From assembly GCA_044238965.1 (NCBI GenBank), contig JBIICJ010000159.1, positions 1 through 11,122 of the forward strand: 11,122 nt of DNA, written 5' to 3'. The stretch comes from Micavibrio_B sp044238965. GTDB lineage: Bacteria; Pseudomonadota; Alphaproteobacteria; Micavibrionales; Micavibrionaceae. The notes beneath the pieces are model-generated. The model was not told where the DNA came from. It searched no databases and saw nothing but the letters and a program-made list of their open reading frames with translations. Below, in pieces: positions 5,122-10,334 of this stretch. The translations under genes and the position numbers were made by a program. Positions within the stretch are counted from its first letter, which is position 1. The number at the start of each line of letters is the position of its first letter.

Positions 5122-5150
5122 TTGACATTTGTTAGTAAGCCTGTAACTAT
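5122..5150 (+). promoter_or_regulatory. putative promoter giving a leaderless message
   Basis: A perfect TTGACA at 5122-5127 is followed after 17 bases by AACTAT (5145-5150) with an upstream TG at 5142-5143, a weak -10 rescued by the extended element. The -10 ends exactly six bases before the ATG at 5157, so transcription should start at or next to the A of the start codon. No Shine-Dalgarno sequence is present for this gene. Confidence 0.45.
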
Positions 5151-5156
5151 TTAATC

Positions 5157-6128
5157 ATGACTAAGGTTACGTTTCATGATCTTGTAGTTCAATTAAAGGA
5201 ACTTGCTAAAGAGCTTGAACGGACTCCTACCCAAATTGAGTTTGTTAATTCTGGTGTGTCAAAGAGACAGATTCAAAAATACACTTACTCAAAGATTGTT
5301 GATGCAGCAGGATTAGAACCTAATAAGTTTGCTCAAAAGACTGCCCCTATAGAACCAGTTATTAGACCGCCTAGAATATTATTCTATGACATAGAAACTG
5401 CCCCTATTACTTCTTATGTGTGGGGACTCTTTGATCAGAACATTGGACTTAACCAAATAGTCGAAGATTGGTTTATTTTATCTTTTGCTGCTAAGTTTCA
5501 AGGTGAGGAGAATTATCATTACTTTGACCAGCGAGCGGAAACACCAGTCCAGGATGACAAAAACCTACTTATTAGCGTTCATAAGCTATTATCCGATGCT
5601 GATGTACTAGTAGGGCATAATGCGATTAAATTTGATTTTAAGAAGCTTAATGCACGATTCATTAAACATGGACTTGTTCCACTAAATAATTTTGTTCATA
5701 TAGACACACTAAAGATTGCTAGAAAGCACTTTTCTTTTACCAGTAACAAGTTAAGTTATTTAGCTGAGTATCTTAAATGTGAGTCAAAAAAGTCCGAACA
5801 TAAAAAGTTTAGCGGTATGGATATGTGGGTCGAATGCCTTAAAGGAAATCAGGAAGCCTTTCAGGAAATGGAAGCCTACAATAAAACGGATGTTGAGGTT
5901 TTAGAGCAGGTTTATAATAAGCTTGCCCCATGGGAGCCGACGATTAATTTTCAAGCATTTTACTTTGGAACTATTTGCTCATGCGGTCATACTAAATTCT
6001 TTAAGGATGGCTTTCGCTATACAAGGCAAGGGAAGTTTCAAGTATTTAGATGTCACAATTGCGCAAAGACGTTCACCGCTAAGGAAAACTTAATTGATAA
6101 GGATCTTAGGAAAAGCTTTTTTAAGTGA
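5157..6128 (+). CDS. DEDDy 3'-5' exonuclease with HEAR and zinc ribbon
   Basis: The 323-residue protein has three parts. Residues 6-56 (LKELAKELERTPTQIEFVNS ... IVDAAGLEPNKF) match the homing-endonuclease-associated repeat, a small helical DNA-binding unit. Residues 73-255 are an RNase H-fold exonuclease of the family B polymerase proofreading type: ILFYDIETAP (D78, E80), VLVGHNAIKFDFKKLN (D160), and YNKTDVEVLE (Y241, D245), the full DEDDy set for two metal ions. Residues 272-303 form a zinc ribbon with CSCGH (C274, C276) and CHNC (C299, C302), like those at the start of some transposases. There is no polymerase domain. Expected role: trimming 3' ends in phage DNA metabolism, guided by two extra DNA-binding modules. 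The start has no Shine-Dalgarno sequence; see the promoter just upstream. Confidence 0.85.
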   Translation: MTKVTFHDLVVQLKELAKELERTPTQIEFVNSGVSKRQIQKYTYSKIVDAAGLEPNKFAQKTAPIEPVIRPPRILFYDIETAPITSYVWGLFDQNIGLNQIVEDWFILSFAAKFQGEENYHYFDQRAETPVQDDKNLLISVHKLLSDADVLVGHNAIKFDFKKLNARFIKHGLVPLNNFVHIDTLKIARKHFSFTSNKLSYLAEYLKCESKKSEHKKFSGMDMWVECLKGNQEAFQEMEAYNKTDVEVLEQVYNKLAPWEPTINFQAFYFGTICSCGHTKFFKDGFRYTRQGKFQVFRCHNCAKTFTAKENLIDKDLRKSFFK

Positions 6129-6148
6129 TTTTGTCGGGCAATATTCTG

Positions 6149-6176
6149 TTTAATATCTAGTCGTTCTTGATACGAT
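6149..6176 (+). promoter_or_regulatory. putative promoter giving a leaderless message
   Basis: TGATACGAT (6168-6176) is an extended -10 with four of six matches in TACGAT; TTTAAT at 6149-6154, 16 bases upstream, serves as a weak -35. The -10 ends six bases before the ATG at 6183, so the message would begin at the start codon. AAGGA touches the ATG with no spacing and is unlikely to work as a ribosome site. Confidence 0.38.
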
Positions 6177-6182
6177 TAAGGA

Positions 6183-6506
6183 ATGAAGAAACTACCAAAG
6201 AGTGTAAAAGTTTTTGGCCGTGACATCCCAATTCATAATCTATCATCAGATAAGATAAAAGAGCTTTACCCAGAATTTCAACAAGCACCTTTAGGTTTAT
6301 GGGACTCATCAAGGCGAATCATTATTATCAATAAAGATTTTCCAGTTTGCGATCAACATTATACTTTGTTCCATGAAATGGCTCACAGCGTTATGACCTT
6401 TGTTGGGCTTGACCTTATTATCGATCCAGCATTACAGGAAGTGATTGTGCAATCTATGGCAACATTAATGGAAGACGTTCTAAAACAAGCTAGAAGCCTA
6501 AAATGA
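6183..6506 (+). CDS. ImmA/IrrE-like zinc metallopeptidase
   Basis: The 107-residue protein carries LFHEMAHSV at residues 62-70: HExxH with H64 and H68 as zinc ligands and E65 as base, and a downstream acidic residue in LQEVIVQSMA (E86) as likely third ligand. A strand pair with RRIIIINKDF (44-53) precedes the zinc helix, which is the usual order in the small phage peptidases related to ImmA and IrrE. ImmA cleaves a phage-type repressor to start excision; here no repressor lies nearby, so the substrate is open. The gene has its own possible promoter and a message that begins at the ATG, and its end overlaps the next start (ATGA). The motif is clear; proteolysis is inferred from family. Confidence 0.8.
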   Translation: MKKLPKSVKVFGRDIPIHNLSSDKIKELYPEFQQAPLGLWDSSRRIIIINKDFPVCDQHYTLFHEMAHSVMTFVGLDLIIDPALQEVIVQSMATLMEDVLKQARSLK

Positions 6507-6763
6507 GCGCAAGAGTTCTATTTATTAATACAGGCTATCTTCCAACGCATGACGAATGGGTAAGGCTAGAAAACATTCAACTAGAGCTTTCTGGATGGAG
6601 AGCTGAGTTATTTCGAGAGTGGGAATTAAAGCGTTTTACACCTGGCGAAAGATACTTATCTAAACAAAGATTCCACCATGGGGTCAGGGATAACTGGAAG
6701 GTTTATATAGGTTTTAATATAAAAAATTCAAACCCTCTTTACTTGCCTAATAACCTAGCTTAA
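6503..6763 (+). CDS. hypothetical protein (86 aa)
   Basis: An unrecognised 86-residue protein coupled to the metallopeptidase gene by an ATGA overlap. It has a mixed N-terminus (SARVLFINTGYLPTHDEW), a helical, tryptophan-rich middle (VRLENIQLELSGWRAELFREWELKRF) and a basic section (GERYLSKQRFHHGVRDNWKVYIGF). No cysteines, no membrane segment. The pairing with an ImmA/IrrE-like gene could mean joint action, but there is no motif to show it. Confidence 0.68.
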   Translation: MSARVLFINTGYLPTHDEWVRLENIQLELSGWRAELFREWELKRFTPGERYLSKQRFHHGVRDNWKVYIGFNIKNSNPLYLPNNLA

Positions 6764-6774
6764 AAAATCTAAAA

Positions 6775-6792
6775 TTTACAAAAGAGTGTAAA
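6775..6792 (+). promoter_or_regulatory. inverted repeat abutting HNH start codon
   Basis: TTTACA-AAAGAG-TGTAAA is a perfect 6-base inverted repeat with a 6-base loop whose right arm ends at the base before the ATG at 6793. The loop holds the only Shine-Dalgarno-like bases (AAAGAG) for that gene. In RNA it would form a weak hairpin presenting or masking the ribosome site; in DNA it could be an operator, as TTTACA also marks the -35 boxes of this phage. Confidence 0.45.
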
Positions 6793-7671
6793 ATGGAAGA
6801 GATTTTTAAGCCGTTTAGACATTGTCCTGAAGAATTTCTTATTTCAAACACTGGAAGAGTAATAAGAAAAGCGTGGGAAAAATTAAATTTTAATAAAATA
6901 GACAAAATTAAAGAGAGGGAATTAGTCCCAACAAAAAGACATGATAAACTTACTGTAAAAGTAAAAGAAAATACTTTCATAGTTGCTAATGAAGTTTTAG
7001 CCCACTTTAAAAACAACCCAACAATAAAGATGGTTGCACGTCATATTGACGGAGATATTTATAATTGTAGTGTTGAAAATTTAGAGTGGGTAAAAAGACC
7101 AGGAAACCAAAAAGGTAAGTTTACTTTAAACAATATAAAAGAAAACAATGATTTAATCGAGATAAAGCTCATTTCAAAGAAATATGGGATAGTTAACACC
7201 ATAATAGATAAAAAAAATTACGATAGAATAAAAAATTTTAGATGGCACGCCAGGGGAGTAAAACCTCACTTATATGCTGCAACTTATATTGGACATAATG
7301 AAACTGGCGAACAATGGACACTTCTTTTACATAGACTTATAAATTCATTTGAAGGGGAAAATGTAGACCATATAAATGGTAATACACTAGATAATAGGGA
7401 AGAGAATTTGAGGACTTGCACTGCAAAACAAAACTCACTTAATAGAAAAAAATATAAAAATTCTGTTTATCAAAAAGGTGTAAGTAAAAGAGGAAAAAAA
7501 TATCTTGCAAGAATAACAATTAACAATAAAACTACCAGAATTGGTTTATTTAAAACAGAACAAGAAGCAAGCGAAGCATATGAGCTATACGCTAAAAACC
7601 TTTTTGGTGAATTTAAAAGAGAGGTATCAAATGCATCTGAATTATCTAATCAAGCAAATAATCAGCTATGA
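6793..7671 (+). CDS. homing-type endonuclease with two HNH motifs and AP2 domain
   Basis: The 292-residue protein contains two HNH_3-type units. The first follows a NUMOD4-like start (EEFLISNTGRVIRK, about 13-26) and reads VARHIDGDIYNCSVENLEWV (H84, N91, N96). The second reads LLLHRLINSFEGENVDHING, then NTLDNREENLRT (H193, N201, N205). Residues about 223-275 form an AP2 DNA-binding domain ending YAKNLFGEF. HNH-AP2 proteins are mobile endonucleases that nick DNA at long target sites. Two successive HNH units in one chain suggest a tandem fusion. The last 18 residues (KREVSN ... NNQL) lie over the ribosome site and first 14 codons of the next gene, so the ORF probably inserted there and borrowed its stop. 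The gene is visibly richer in A and T than its neighbours. Confidence 0.85.
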   Translation: MEEIFKPFRHCPEEFLISNTGRVIRKAWEKLNFNKIDKIKERELVPTKRHDKLTVKVKENTFIVANEVLAHFKNNPTIKMVARHIDGDIYNCSVENLEWVKRPGNQKGKFTLNNIKENNDLIEIKLISKKYGIVNTIIDKKNYDRIKNFRWHARGVKPHLYAATYIGHNETGEQWTLLLHRLINSFEGENVDHINGNTLDNREENLRTCTAKQNSLNRKKYKNSVYQKGVSKRGKKYLARITINNKTTRIGLFKTEQEASEAYELYAKNLFGEFKREVSNASELSNQANNQL

Positions 7672-7858
7672 ACATTCATTAGAAAACAAACTCGACATGC
7701 TAACAGAAATAGCAATCATGACGAGCAATAATAAGGTATTAAAGGCAACCGAAGAGGTAAGAGATGAGTTGGTACGTATCGAAAAGAATTCTAAAGACGG
7801 GTCAGACGATATTCGAAGTCACGAACACCCAAATCACATTAGTAATTTTCAGTTATAA
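7631..7858 (+). CDS. hypothetical helical protein (75 aa)
   Basis: The open frame starts at 7541, but AGAGAGGTATCAA directly before the ATG at 7631 is the standard strong ribosome site of this phage, so 7631 is the likely start. The product is helical and charged (MHLNYLIKQIISYEHSLENK, then EEVRDELVRIEKNSKD) with a His-containing tail; I do not recognise it. Its first 41 bases overlap the end of the HNH-AP2 gene in another frame, probably because that element inserted just upstream. Confidence 0.7.
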   Translation: MHLNYLIKQIISYEHSLENKLDMLTEIAIMTSNNKVLKATEEVRDELVRIEKNSKDGSDDIRSHEHPNHISNFQL

Positions 7859-7888
7859 AGAATTAATCAAATTTCTTGAGGTAAACAA

Positions 7889-8266
7889 ATGACATTAAGA
7901 AAAAGTATTAGTCATCCAGAATTATTGGTTGGATCAAATGGATCTGTTTATTTATCAACAACAGGTCAAAGAATTAATCTTATCCAGGATCATGGCACGA
8001 CAATGCGAGGGCATATGATCGCTTATAGATATAACGGAAAAATAAAACAATTATCAGTGTTGAGACTAGTATTTGAAGCGCATATTAAGAAATCTAAAAT
8101 ACAGACTAATGACTATGTAGAAACAATAGATGGTAATGATTACAATCCTGATGCAAGCAATTTGACTTACGGATCAAGATATAGGAAACCAGCAAAGAAA
8201 ACTAAGGTTGATAAGAATGGCGAAGCTTATTCAACTTGGATGGGTATTGATGAAGTTTATTGCTAA
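7889..8266 (+). CDS. HNH-like protein, catalytic histidine absent
   Basis: The 125-residue protein follows the order of the first half of the HNH-AP2 gene product: a NUMOD4-like start (HPELLVGSNGSVYLSTTG, about 9-26), a strand region (MIAYRYNGKIKQLSVLRLVF) and YVETIDGNDYNPDASNLTYG (76-95). In active HNH_3 enzymes this last block reads HIDGN or HINGN; here a threonine (T79) stands where the catalytic H is expected, while the asparagines (N86, N91) are kept. No AP2 domain follows; the C-terminus is basic (YRKPAKKTKVDK). It may be a DNA-binding remnant of a homing endonuclease or a domesticated protein. TTGAGGTAAACAA is a good ribosome site. Confidence 0.65.
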   Translation: MTLRKSISHPELLVGSNGSVYLSTTGQRINLIQDHGTTMRGHMIAYRYNGKIKQLSVLRLVFEAHIKKSKIQTNDYVETIDGNDYNPDASNLTYGSRYRKPAKKTKVDKNGEAYSTWMGIDEVYC

Positions 8267-8277
8267 GGAGGTATTAA

Positions 8278-8466
8278 ATGAATGATATGTGGAAAAAAAC
8301 TAATTGGTTAAAGATGAGACTGGAAGAATTACAAAATGCCTATCTATTTAAATTAGAGGGTGGTAAACAGATTTGGGTGGAATCCGATTATGTCTTAGAT
8401 GTTGACGACTTTATTAAACTAAAACTTAACGATATTGATAATTTTATGGAGAGGGGTACAAAATGA
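8278..8466 (+). CDS. hypothetical protein (62 aa)
   Basis: An unrecognised 62-residue protein: MNDMWKKTNWLKMRLEELQN, a central strand pair (YLFKLEGGKQIWVESDYVL) and an acidic helical end (DVDDFIKLKLNDIDNFMERG). TAAGGAGGTATTAA before ATG is the strongest ribosome site in the window. It overlaps the next gene by 4 bases. Confidence 0.68.
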   Translation: MNDMWKKTNWLKMRLEELQNAYLFKLEGGKQIWVESDYVLDVDDFIKLKLNDIDNFMERGTK

Positions 8467-8717
8467 ATAAAGATAGCCTAGCATTTAAAGGTTTCATTGA
8501 AACAAGATATCAAATCACTTTAGAAAACGATGAATTTTTAAATAAGTATTTGCCAGTATTTAAACACGAGTTCGAAGCATGGCAAGCTGCCTTAAAATAT
8601 GAACGCAGTAATACAGTAAAAGAATTAACTGAATTAATAGAGTTTGAGTATGGAGATTGTAATTGCGATTCTGAAAAGAAGTGCAGTTATTGCAAGATTA
8701 TTGAAAAGATAAAATAA
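8463..8717 (+). CDS. hypothetical protein with C-terminal Cys cluster (84 aa)
   Basis: The 84-residue protein is helical and acidic for its first 60 residues (FKHEFEAWQAALKYERSN, then TVKELTELIEFEYG) and ends in a cysteine cluster: C66, C68, C74, C77 within GDCNCDSEKKCSYCK. Four closely spaced cysteines could hold one zinc ion. GAGAGGGGTACAAA precedes the ATG, almost the same as the site of the first leftward gene. It is coupled to the upstream gene by an ATGA overlap. Family not recognised; similar Cys-tipped phage proteins are common and uncharacterised. Confidence 0.68.
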   Translation: MNKDSLAFKGFIETRYQITLENDEFLNKYLPVFKHEFEAWQAALKYERSNTVKELTELIEFEYGDCNCDSEKKCSYCKIIEKIK

Positions 8718-8723
8718 TTACCA

Positions 8724-8790
8724 ATTGAGTAGCTTAAAGGCTTGGTTCAACAAAACTTCCGTTGTTTTGTGTGCGTCCCTACTGCTCAAT
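8724..8790 (+). ncRNA. candidate nested hairpin leader upstream of HNH gene
   Basis: Between two genes, ATTGA-GTAG (8724-8732) can pair with CTAC-TGC-TCAAT (8779-8790), a 9-pair outer stem with a 3-base bulge. Inside, ACAAAAC (8750-8756) pairs with GTTTTGT (8764-8770) around loop TTCCGTT. The element ends 16 bases before the HNH start codon, just ahead of its GGGGA ribosome site at 8793. It could be a leader controlling that gene or a transcription signal; there is no U-run, so it is not a simple terminator. Confidence 0.42.
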
Positions 8791-8806
8791 GTGGGGAATA
8801 TTTAAT

Positions 8807-9070
8807 ATGAAAAACTACAAATCATATAAGCCATGTATTGCGTGTGGAGAGTCTAAGGATGGTTTTGTTTGCTTTCATCATGTTAAAACTAGAAAGTCTG
8901 GTGGAACAGATGAGGAACATAATCTAATGCCATTATGCGCTTGGTGTCACACAACGATTCATAAGATCGGATTGGTTACTATGGCAAAGAAGCATGTAGC
9001 CGTTCATAATTGGCTAGTAAAAAATGGCTGGGAATTTACAATGGGCAAGTGGATTTATAGTAAGGAGTAA
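8807..9070 (+). CDS. compact HNH endonuclease
   Basis: From the ATG at 8807 (GGGGA nine bases before it; an earlier TTG at 8762 lies inside the hairpin leader) the product has 87 residues. Motifs: CIACG (C10, C13), FHHVKTRKSGGTDEEHNLMPLC (H24, H25, N39, C44), CHTTIH (C47, H48, H52). This is the phage type with C-x2-C ... HH ... GG-x-D-x3-N ... C-x2-H-x3-H, a beta-beta-alpha-metal nuclease with a structural zinc. All catalytic residues are present. HNH proteins encoded beside terminase genes, such as HK97 gp74, are needed for efficient cos cutting and packaging. This gene is 0.8 kb upstream of terS, so a packaging role is possible; a general DNA-nicking or homing role is the alternative. Confidence 0.85.
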   Translation: MKNYKSYKPCIACGESKDGFVCFHHVKTRKSGGTDEEHNLMPLCAWCHTTIHKIGLVTMAKKHVAVHNWLVKNGWEFTMGKWIYSKE

Positions 9071-9072
9071 AT

Positions 9073-9375
9073 ATGTTTGAAGTCACTTTATCTGAATCGG
9101 TAGGAAAAGCATTATTGAGTGGAAAAAGAATTTATCTTGTAACAAGAAGATTTAAAAACAATGATCTTATAGTTCTGGAAACATTTTCAAAAAAAGAGGC
9201 ATATTTAAAAGCTGATTTTGAGGCTAAGAATAAAGCAGACCTTTCTAAACATAGAATAGTTTTAACTAGAATTGTAAAATGGGAAAAAGGTTATTCATTT
9301 TGGGAAAAATACATTAATGAAAAAACATTAAATAGAACTATTAACAGTAAAAAATTTAATAAGTTAAAAACATGA
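9073..9375 (+). CDS. hypothetical protein (100 aa)
   Basis: An unrecognised 100-residue lysine-rich protein: MFEVTLSESVGKALLSGKRI, strands (IYLVTRRF, LIVLETFSKKEAY), a charged helix (LKADFEAKNKADLSKH) and a basic end (INSKKFNKLKT) that could touch nucleic acid. AAGGAG overlaps the end of the HNH gene and serves its ATG two bases after that gene's stop. It ends tail to tail with the leftward gene, with no base between the two stop codons and no terminator visible. Confidence 0.65.
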   Translation: MFEVTLSESVGKALLSGKRIYLVTRRFKNNDLIVLETFSKKEAYLKADFEAKNKADLSKHRIVLTRIVKWEKGYSFWEKYINEKTLNRTINSKKFNKLKT

Positions 9376-9621
9376 TCACAATTCACAAGGACTAGGTTCA
9401 TCCGAGTAGATAATAACTGTCTCTGGTATGTTATCCGGATTTCCTAATCTCCACGAGTAATGTTCAGCTTCAGATCCTTCGTAACCTTCAGAATAACTAG
9501 ACTCAACATCAGATGATTCTACCTGCTGCTTAACATTGTAATCCGAATAAATGGCTTGTAATAGATAATCATTTGAATAGAAAACTGGCATTGATAGAAT
9601 AAAAACTATAATATTCTTCAT
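9376..9621 (-). CDS. small exported or membrane-anchored acidic protein (moron-like)
   Basis: This is the only leftward gene in the right half. The 81-residue product begins MKNIIVFILSMPVFYS, one lysine plus a short hydrophobic stretch, consistent with a signal peptide or N-terminal anchor; no lipobox. The rest is acidic and rich in Ser, Tyr and Glu (VESSDVESSYSEGYEGSEAE, then NIPETVIIYSDEPSPC) with one cysteine, C79. No Shine-Dalgarno sequence; a -10 six bases before ATG suggests a leaderless message. A single gene with its own promoter against the direction of its neighbours is typical of phage morons, which often change the host surface or block other phages. Family not recognised; as it rests on one short ORF, some doubt remains. 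Confidence 0.58.
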   Translation of the reverse strand: MKNIIVFILSMPVFYSNDYLLQAIYSDYNVKQQVESSDVESSYSEGYEGSEAEHYSWRLGNPDNIPETVIIYSDEPSPCEL

Positions 9622-9627
9622 TTTTAT

Positions 9628-9657
9628 AGAATAAACCCTATTGACGAACCATGTAAA
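9628..9657 (-). promoter_or_regulatory. putative promoter of the leftward moron-like gene
   Basis: On the minus strand TTTACA (9657 to 9652) and TATTCT (9633 to 9628) are 18 bases apart; the -10 matches in four of six positions and ends six bases before the ATG at 9621. The first nine bases, TTTACATGG, also begin the strong leftward promoter at 4343, the only other copy I noticed. Confidence 0.42.
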
Positions 9658-9678
9658 GATTACTTAGTCTGAGAATAA

Positions 9679-9712
9679 GAGTCGGTGACTCGCAACCAGA
9701 ATCCAGTGGATT
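9679..9712 (+). other. twin triloop hairpins upstream of terminase block
   Basis: GAGTC-GGT-GACTC (9679-9691) and AATCC-AGT-GGATT (9700-9712) are two perfect 5-base stems with 3-base loops, eight bases apart, in the noncoding stretch between the leftward gene and the small ORF before terS. The GAGG ribosome site of that ORF starts one base after the second stem. Their place fits a cos or pac recognition element, or an RNA control of the next gene; no sequence match to a known cos site is visible. Confidence 0.4.
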
Positions 9713-9723
9713 GAGGTTTATTT

Positions 9724-9903
9724 ATGGAAGAAATTGGTGCAATTAACGCTATTCTTAGCGCAATTAAAACTCGTGTTGACGGTTCAGTCAGCATCACAAT
9801 CGAAGCAAATCCAAGCGAAATAGAAGTAATTAATAAACTTATGCAGTCTTATTTGATTGATAAGCGAGTATTTACTGTTGCATTTATTCGGGTGGATGAA
9901 TGA
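9724..9903 (+). CDS. hypothetical protein upstream of terS (59 aa)
   Basis: A 59-codon frame starts MEEIGAINAILSAIKTRVDG and ends FIRVDE. TTGAGGTTTATTT is a good ribosome site, and the stop overlaps the terS start as ATGA, so it is probably a real, coupled gene. The product is a small alpha/beta domain by composition: helix 1-16, strand SVSITIEA, helix PSEIEVINKLMQSYLI, strand VFTVAFIRV. Family not recognised. Position suggests a packaging or regulatory role, unproven. Confidence 0.65.
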   Translation: MEEIGAINAILSAIKTRVDGSVSITIEANPSEIEVINKLMQSYLIDKRVFTVAFIRVDE

Positions 9904-10334
9904 AAAAGCATCCAGGTGGAAGACCTTCAGATTACGATCCTAGACATATAACTGAAATGTTAGAGTTCTTTCAAAATTGGGAACCATTCAGAGAAGTTGA
10001 AAAGGAAATTGCTTCAGGAGGGCGAAAGGTTGTAATTAAAGAACGACTTGTAAACTATCCACCAACACTTAACAAATACGCAATTAAGCTTGGAATAGAC
10101 AGAACCACCCTTAAAAGATGGGCGGAAGAACACCCAGAGTTTTGCATCACATATAAAGCATGTAAGACAATTCAGGAAGAATGGCTGTCAGACAGGGGAA
10201 CCACTGGTGAGTATCATGCAGGGTTTACTCAGTTAATGTTAACAAACCATTCAGACATTAAGCAAAAGATCACGCATGAAGTAGAATCTTCAAAGATTGA
10301 AATTAACATAGATAAGAAAGATAGTGAGCTTTAA
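9900..10334 (+). CDS. terS: terminase small subunit
   Basis: The 144-residue protein opens with the familiar PGGRPSDYDPRHITEML, then YPPTLNKYAIKLGIDRTTLKRWAEEHPEF (residues 53-81), a helix-turn-helix for DNA recognition, and a helical oligomerisation part (YKACKTIQEEWLSDRG) followed by FTQLMLTNHSDIKQK. It ends in a charged tail. This is the gp3-like or Terminase_small layout: the ring-forming subunit finds the packaging site and hands the genome to the large subunit. It is coupled to the upstream ORF (ATGA) and overlaps terL by 11 bases. Confidence 0.88.
   Translation: MKKHPGGRPSDYDPRHITEMLEFFQNWEPFREVEKEIASGGRKVVIKERLVNYPPTLNKYAIKLGIDRTTLKRWAEEHPEFCITYKACKTIQEEWLSDRGTTGEYHAGFTQLMLTNHSDIKQKITHEVESSKIEINIDKKDSEL

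Noticed and set aside
6747..7016. Leftward ORF of 89 codons opposite the HNH-AP2 gene
   Set aside because: Antisense shadow with low-complexity Phe/Leu/Ser content over conserved HNH coding sequence.
9661..9720. tRNA gene
   Set aside because: The stems have 3-base loops and there is no T-loop consensus, acceptor stem or anticodon arm of the right size.
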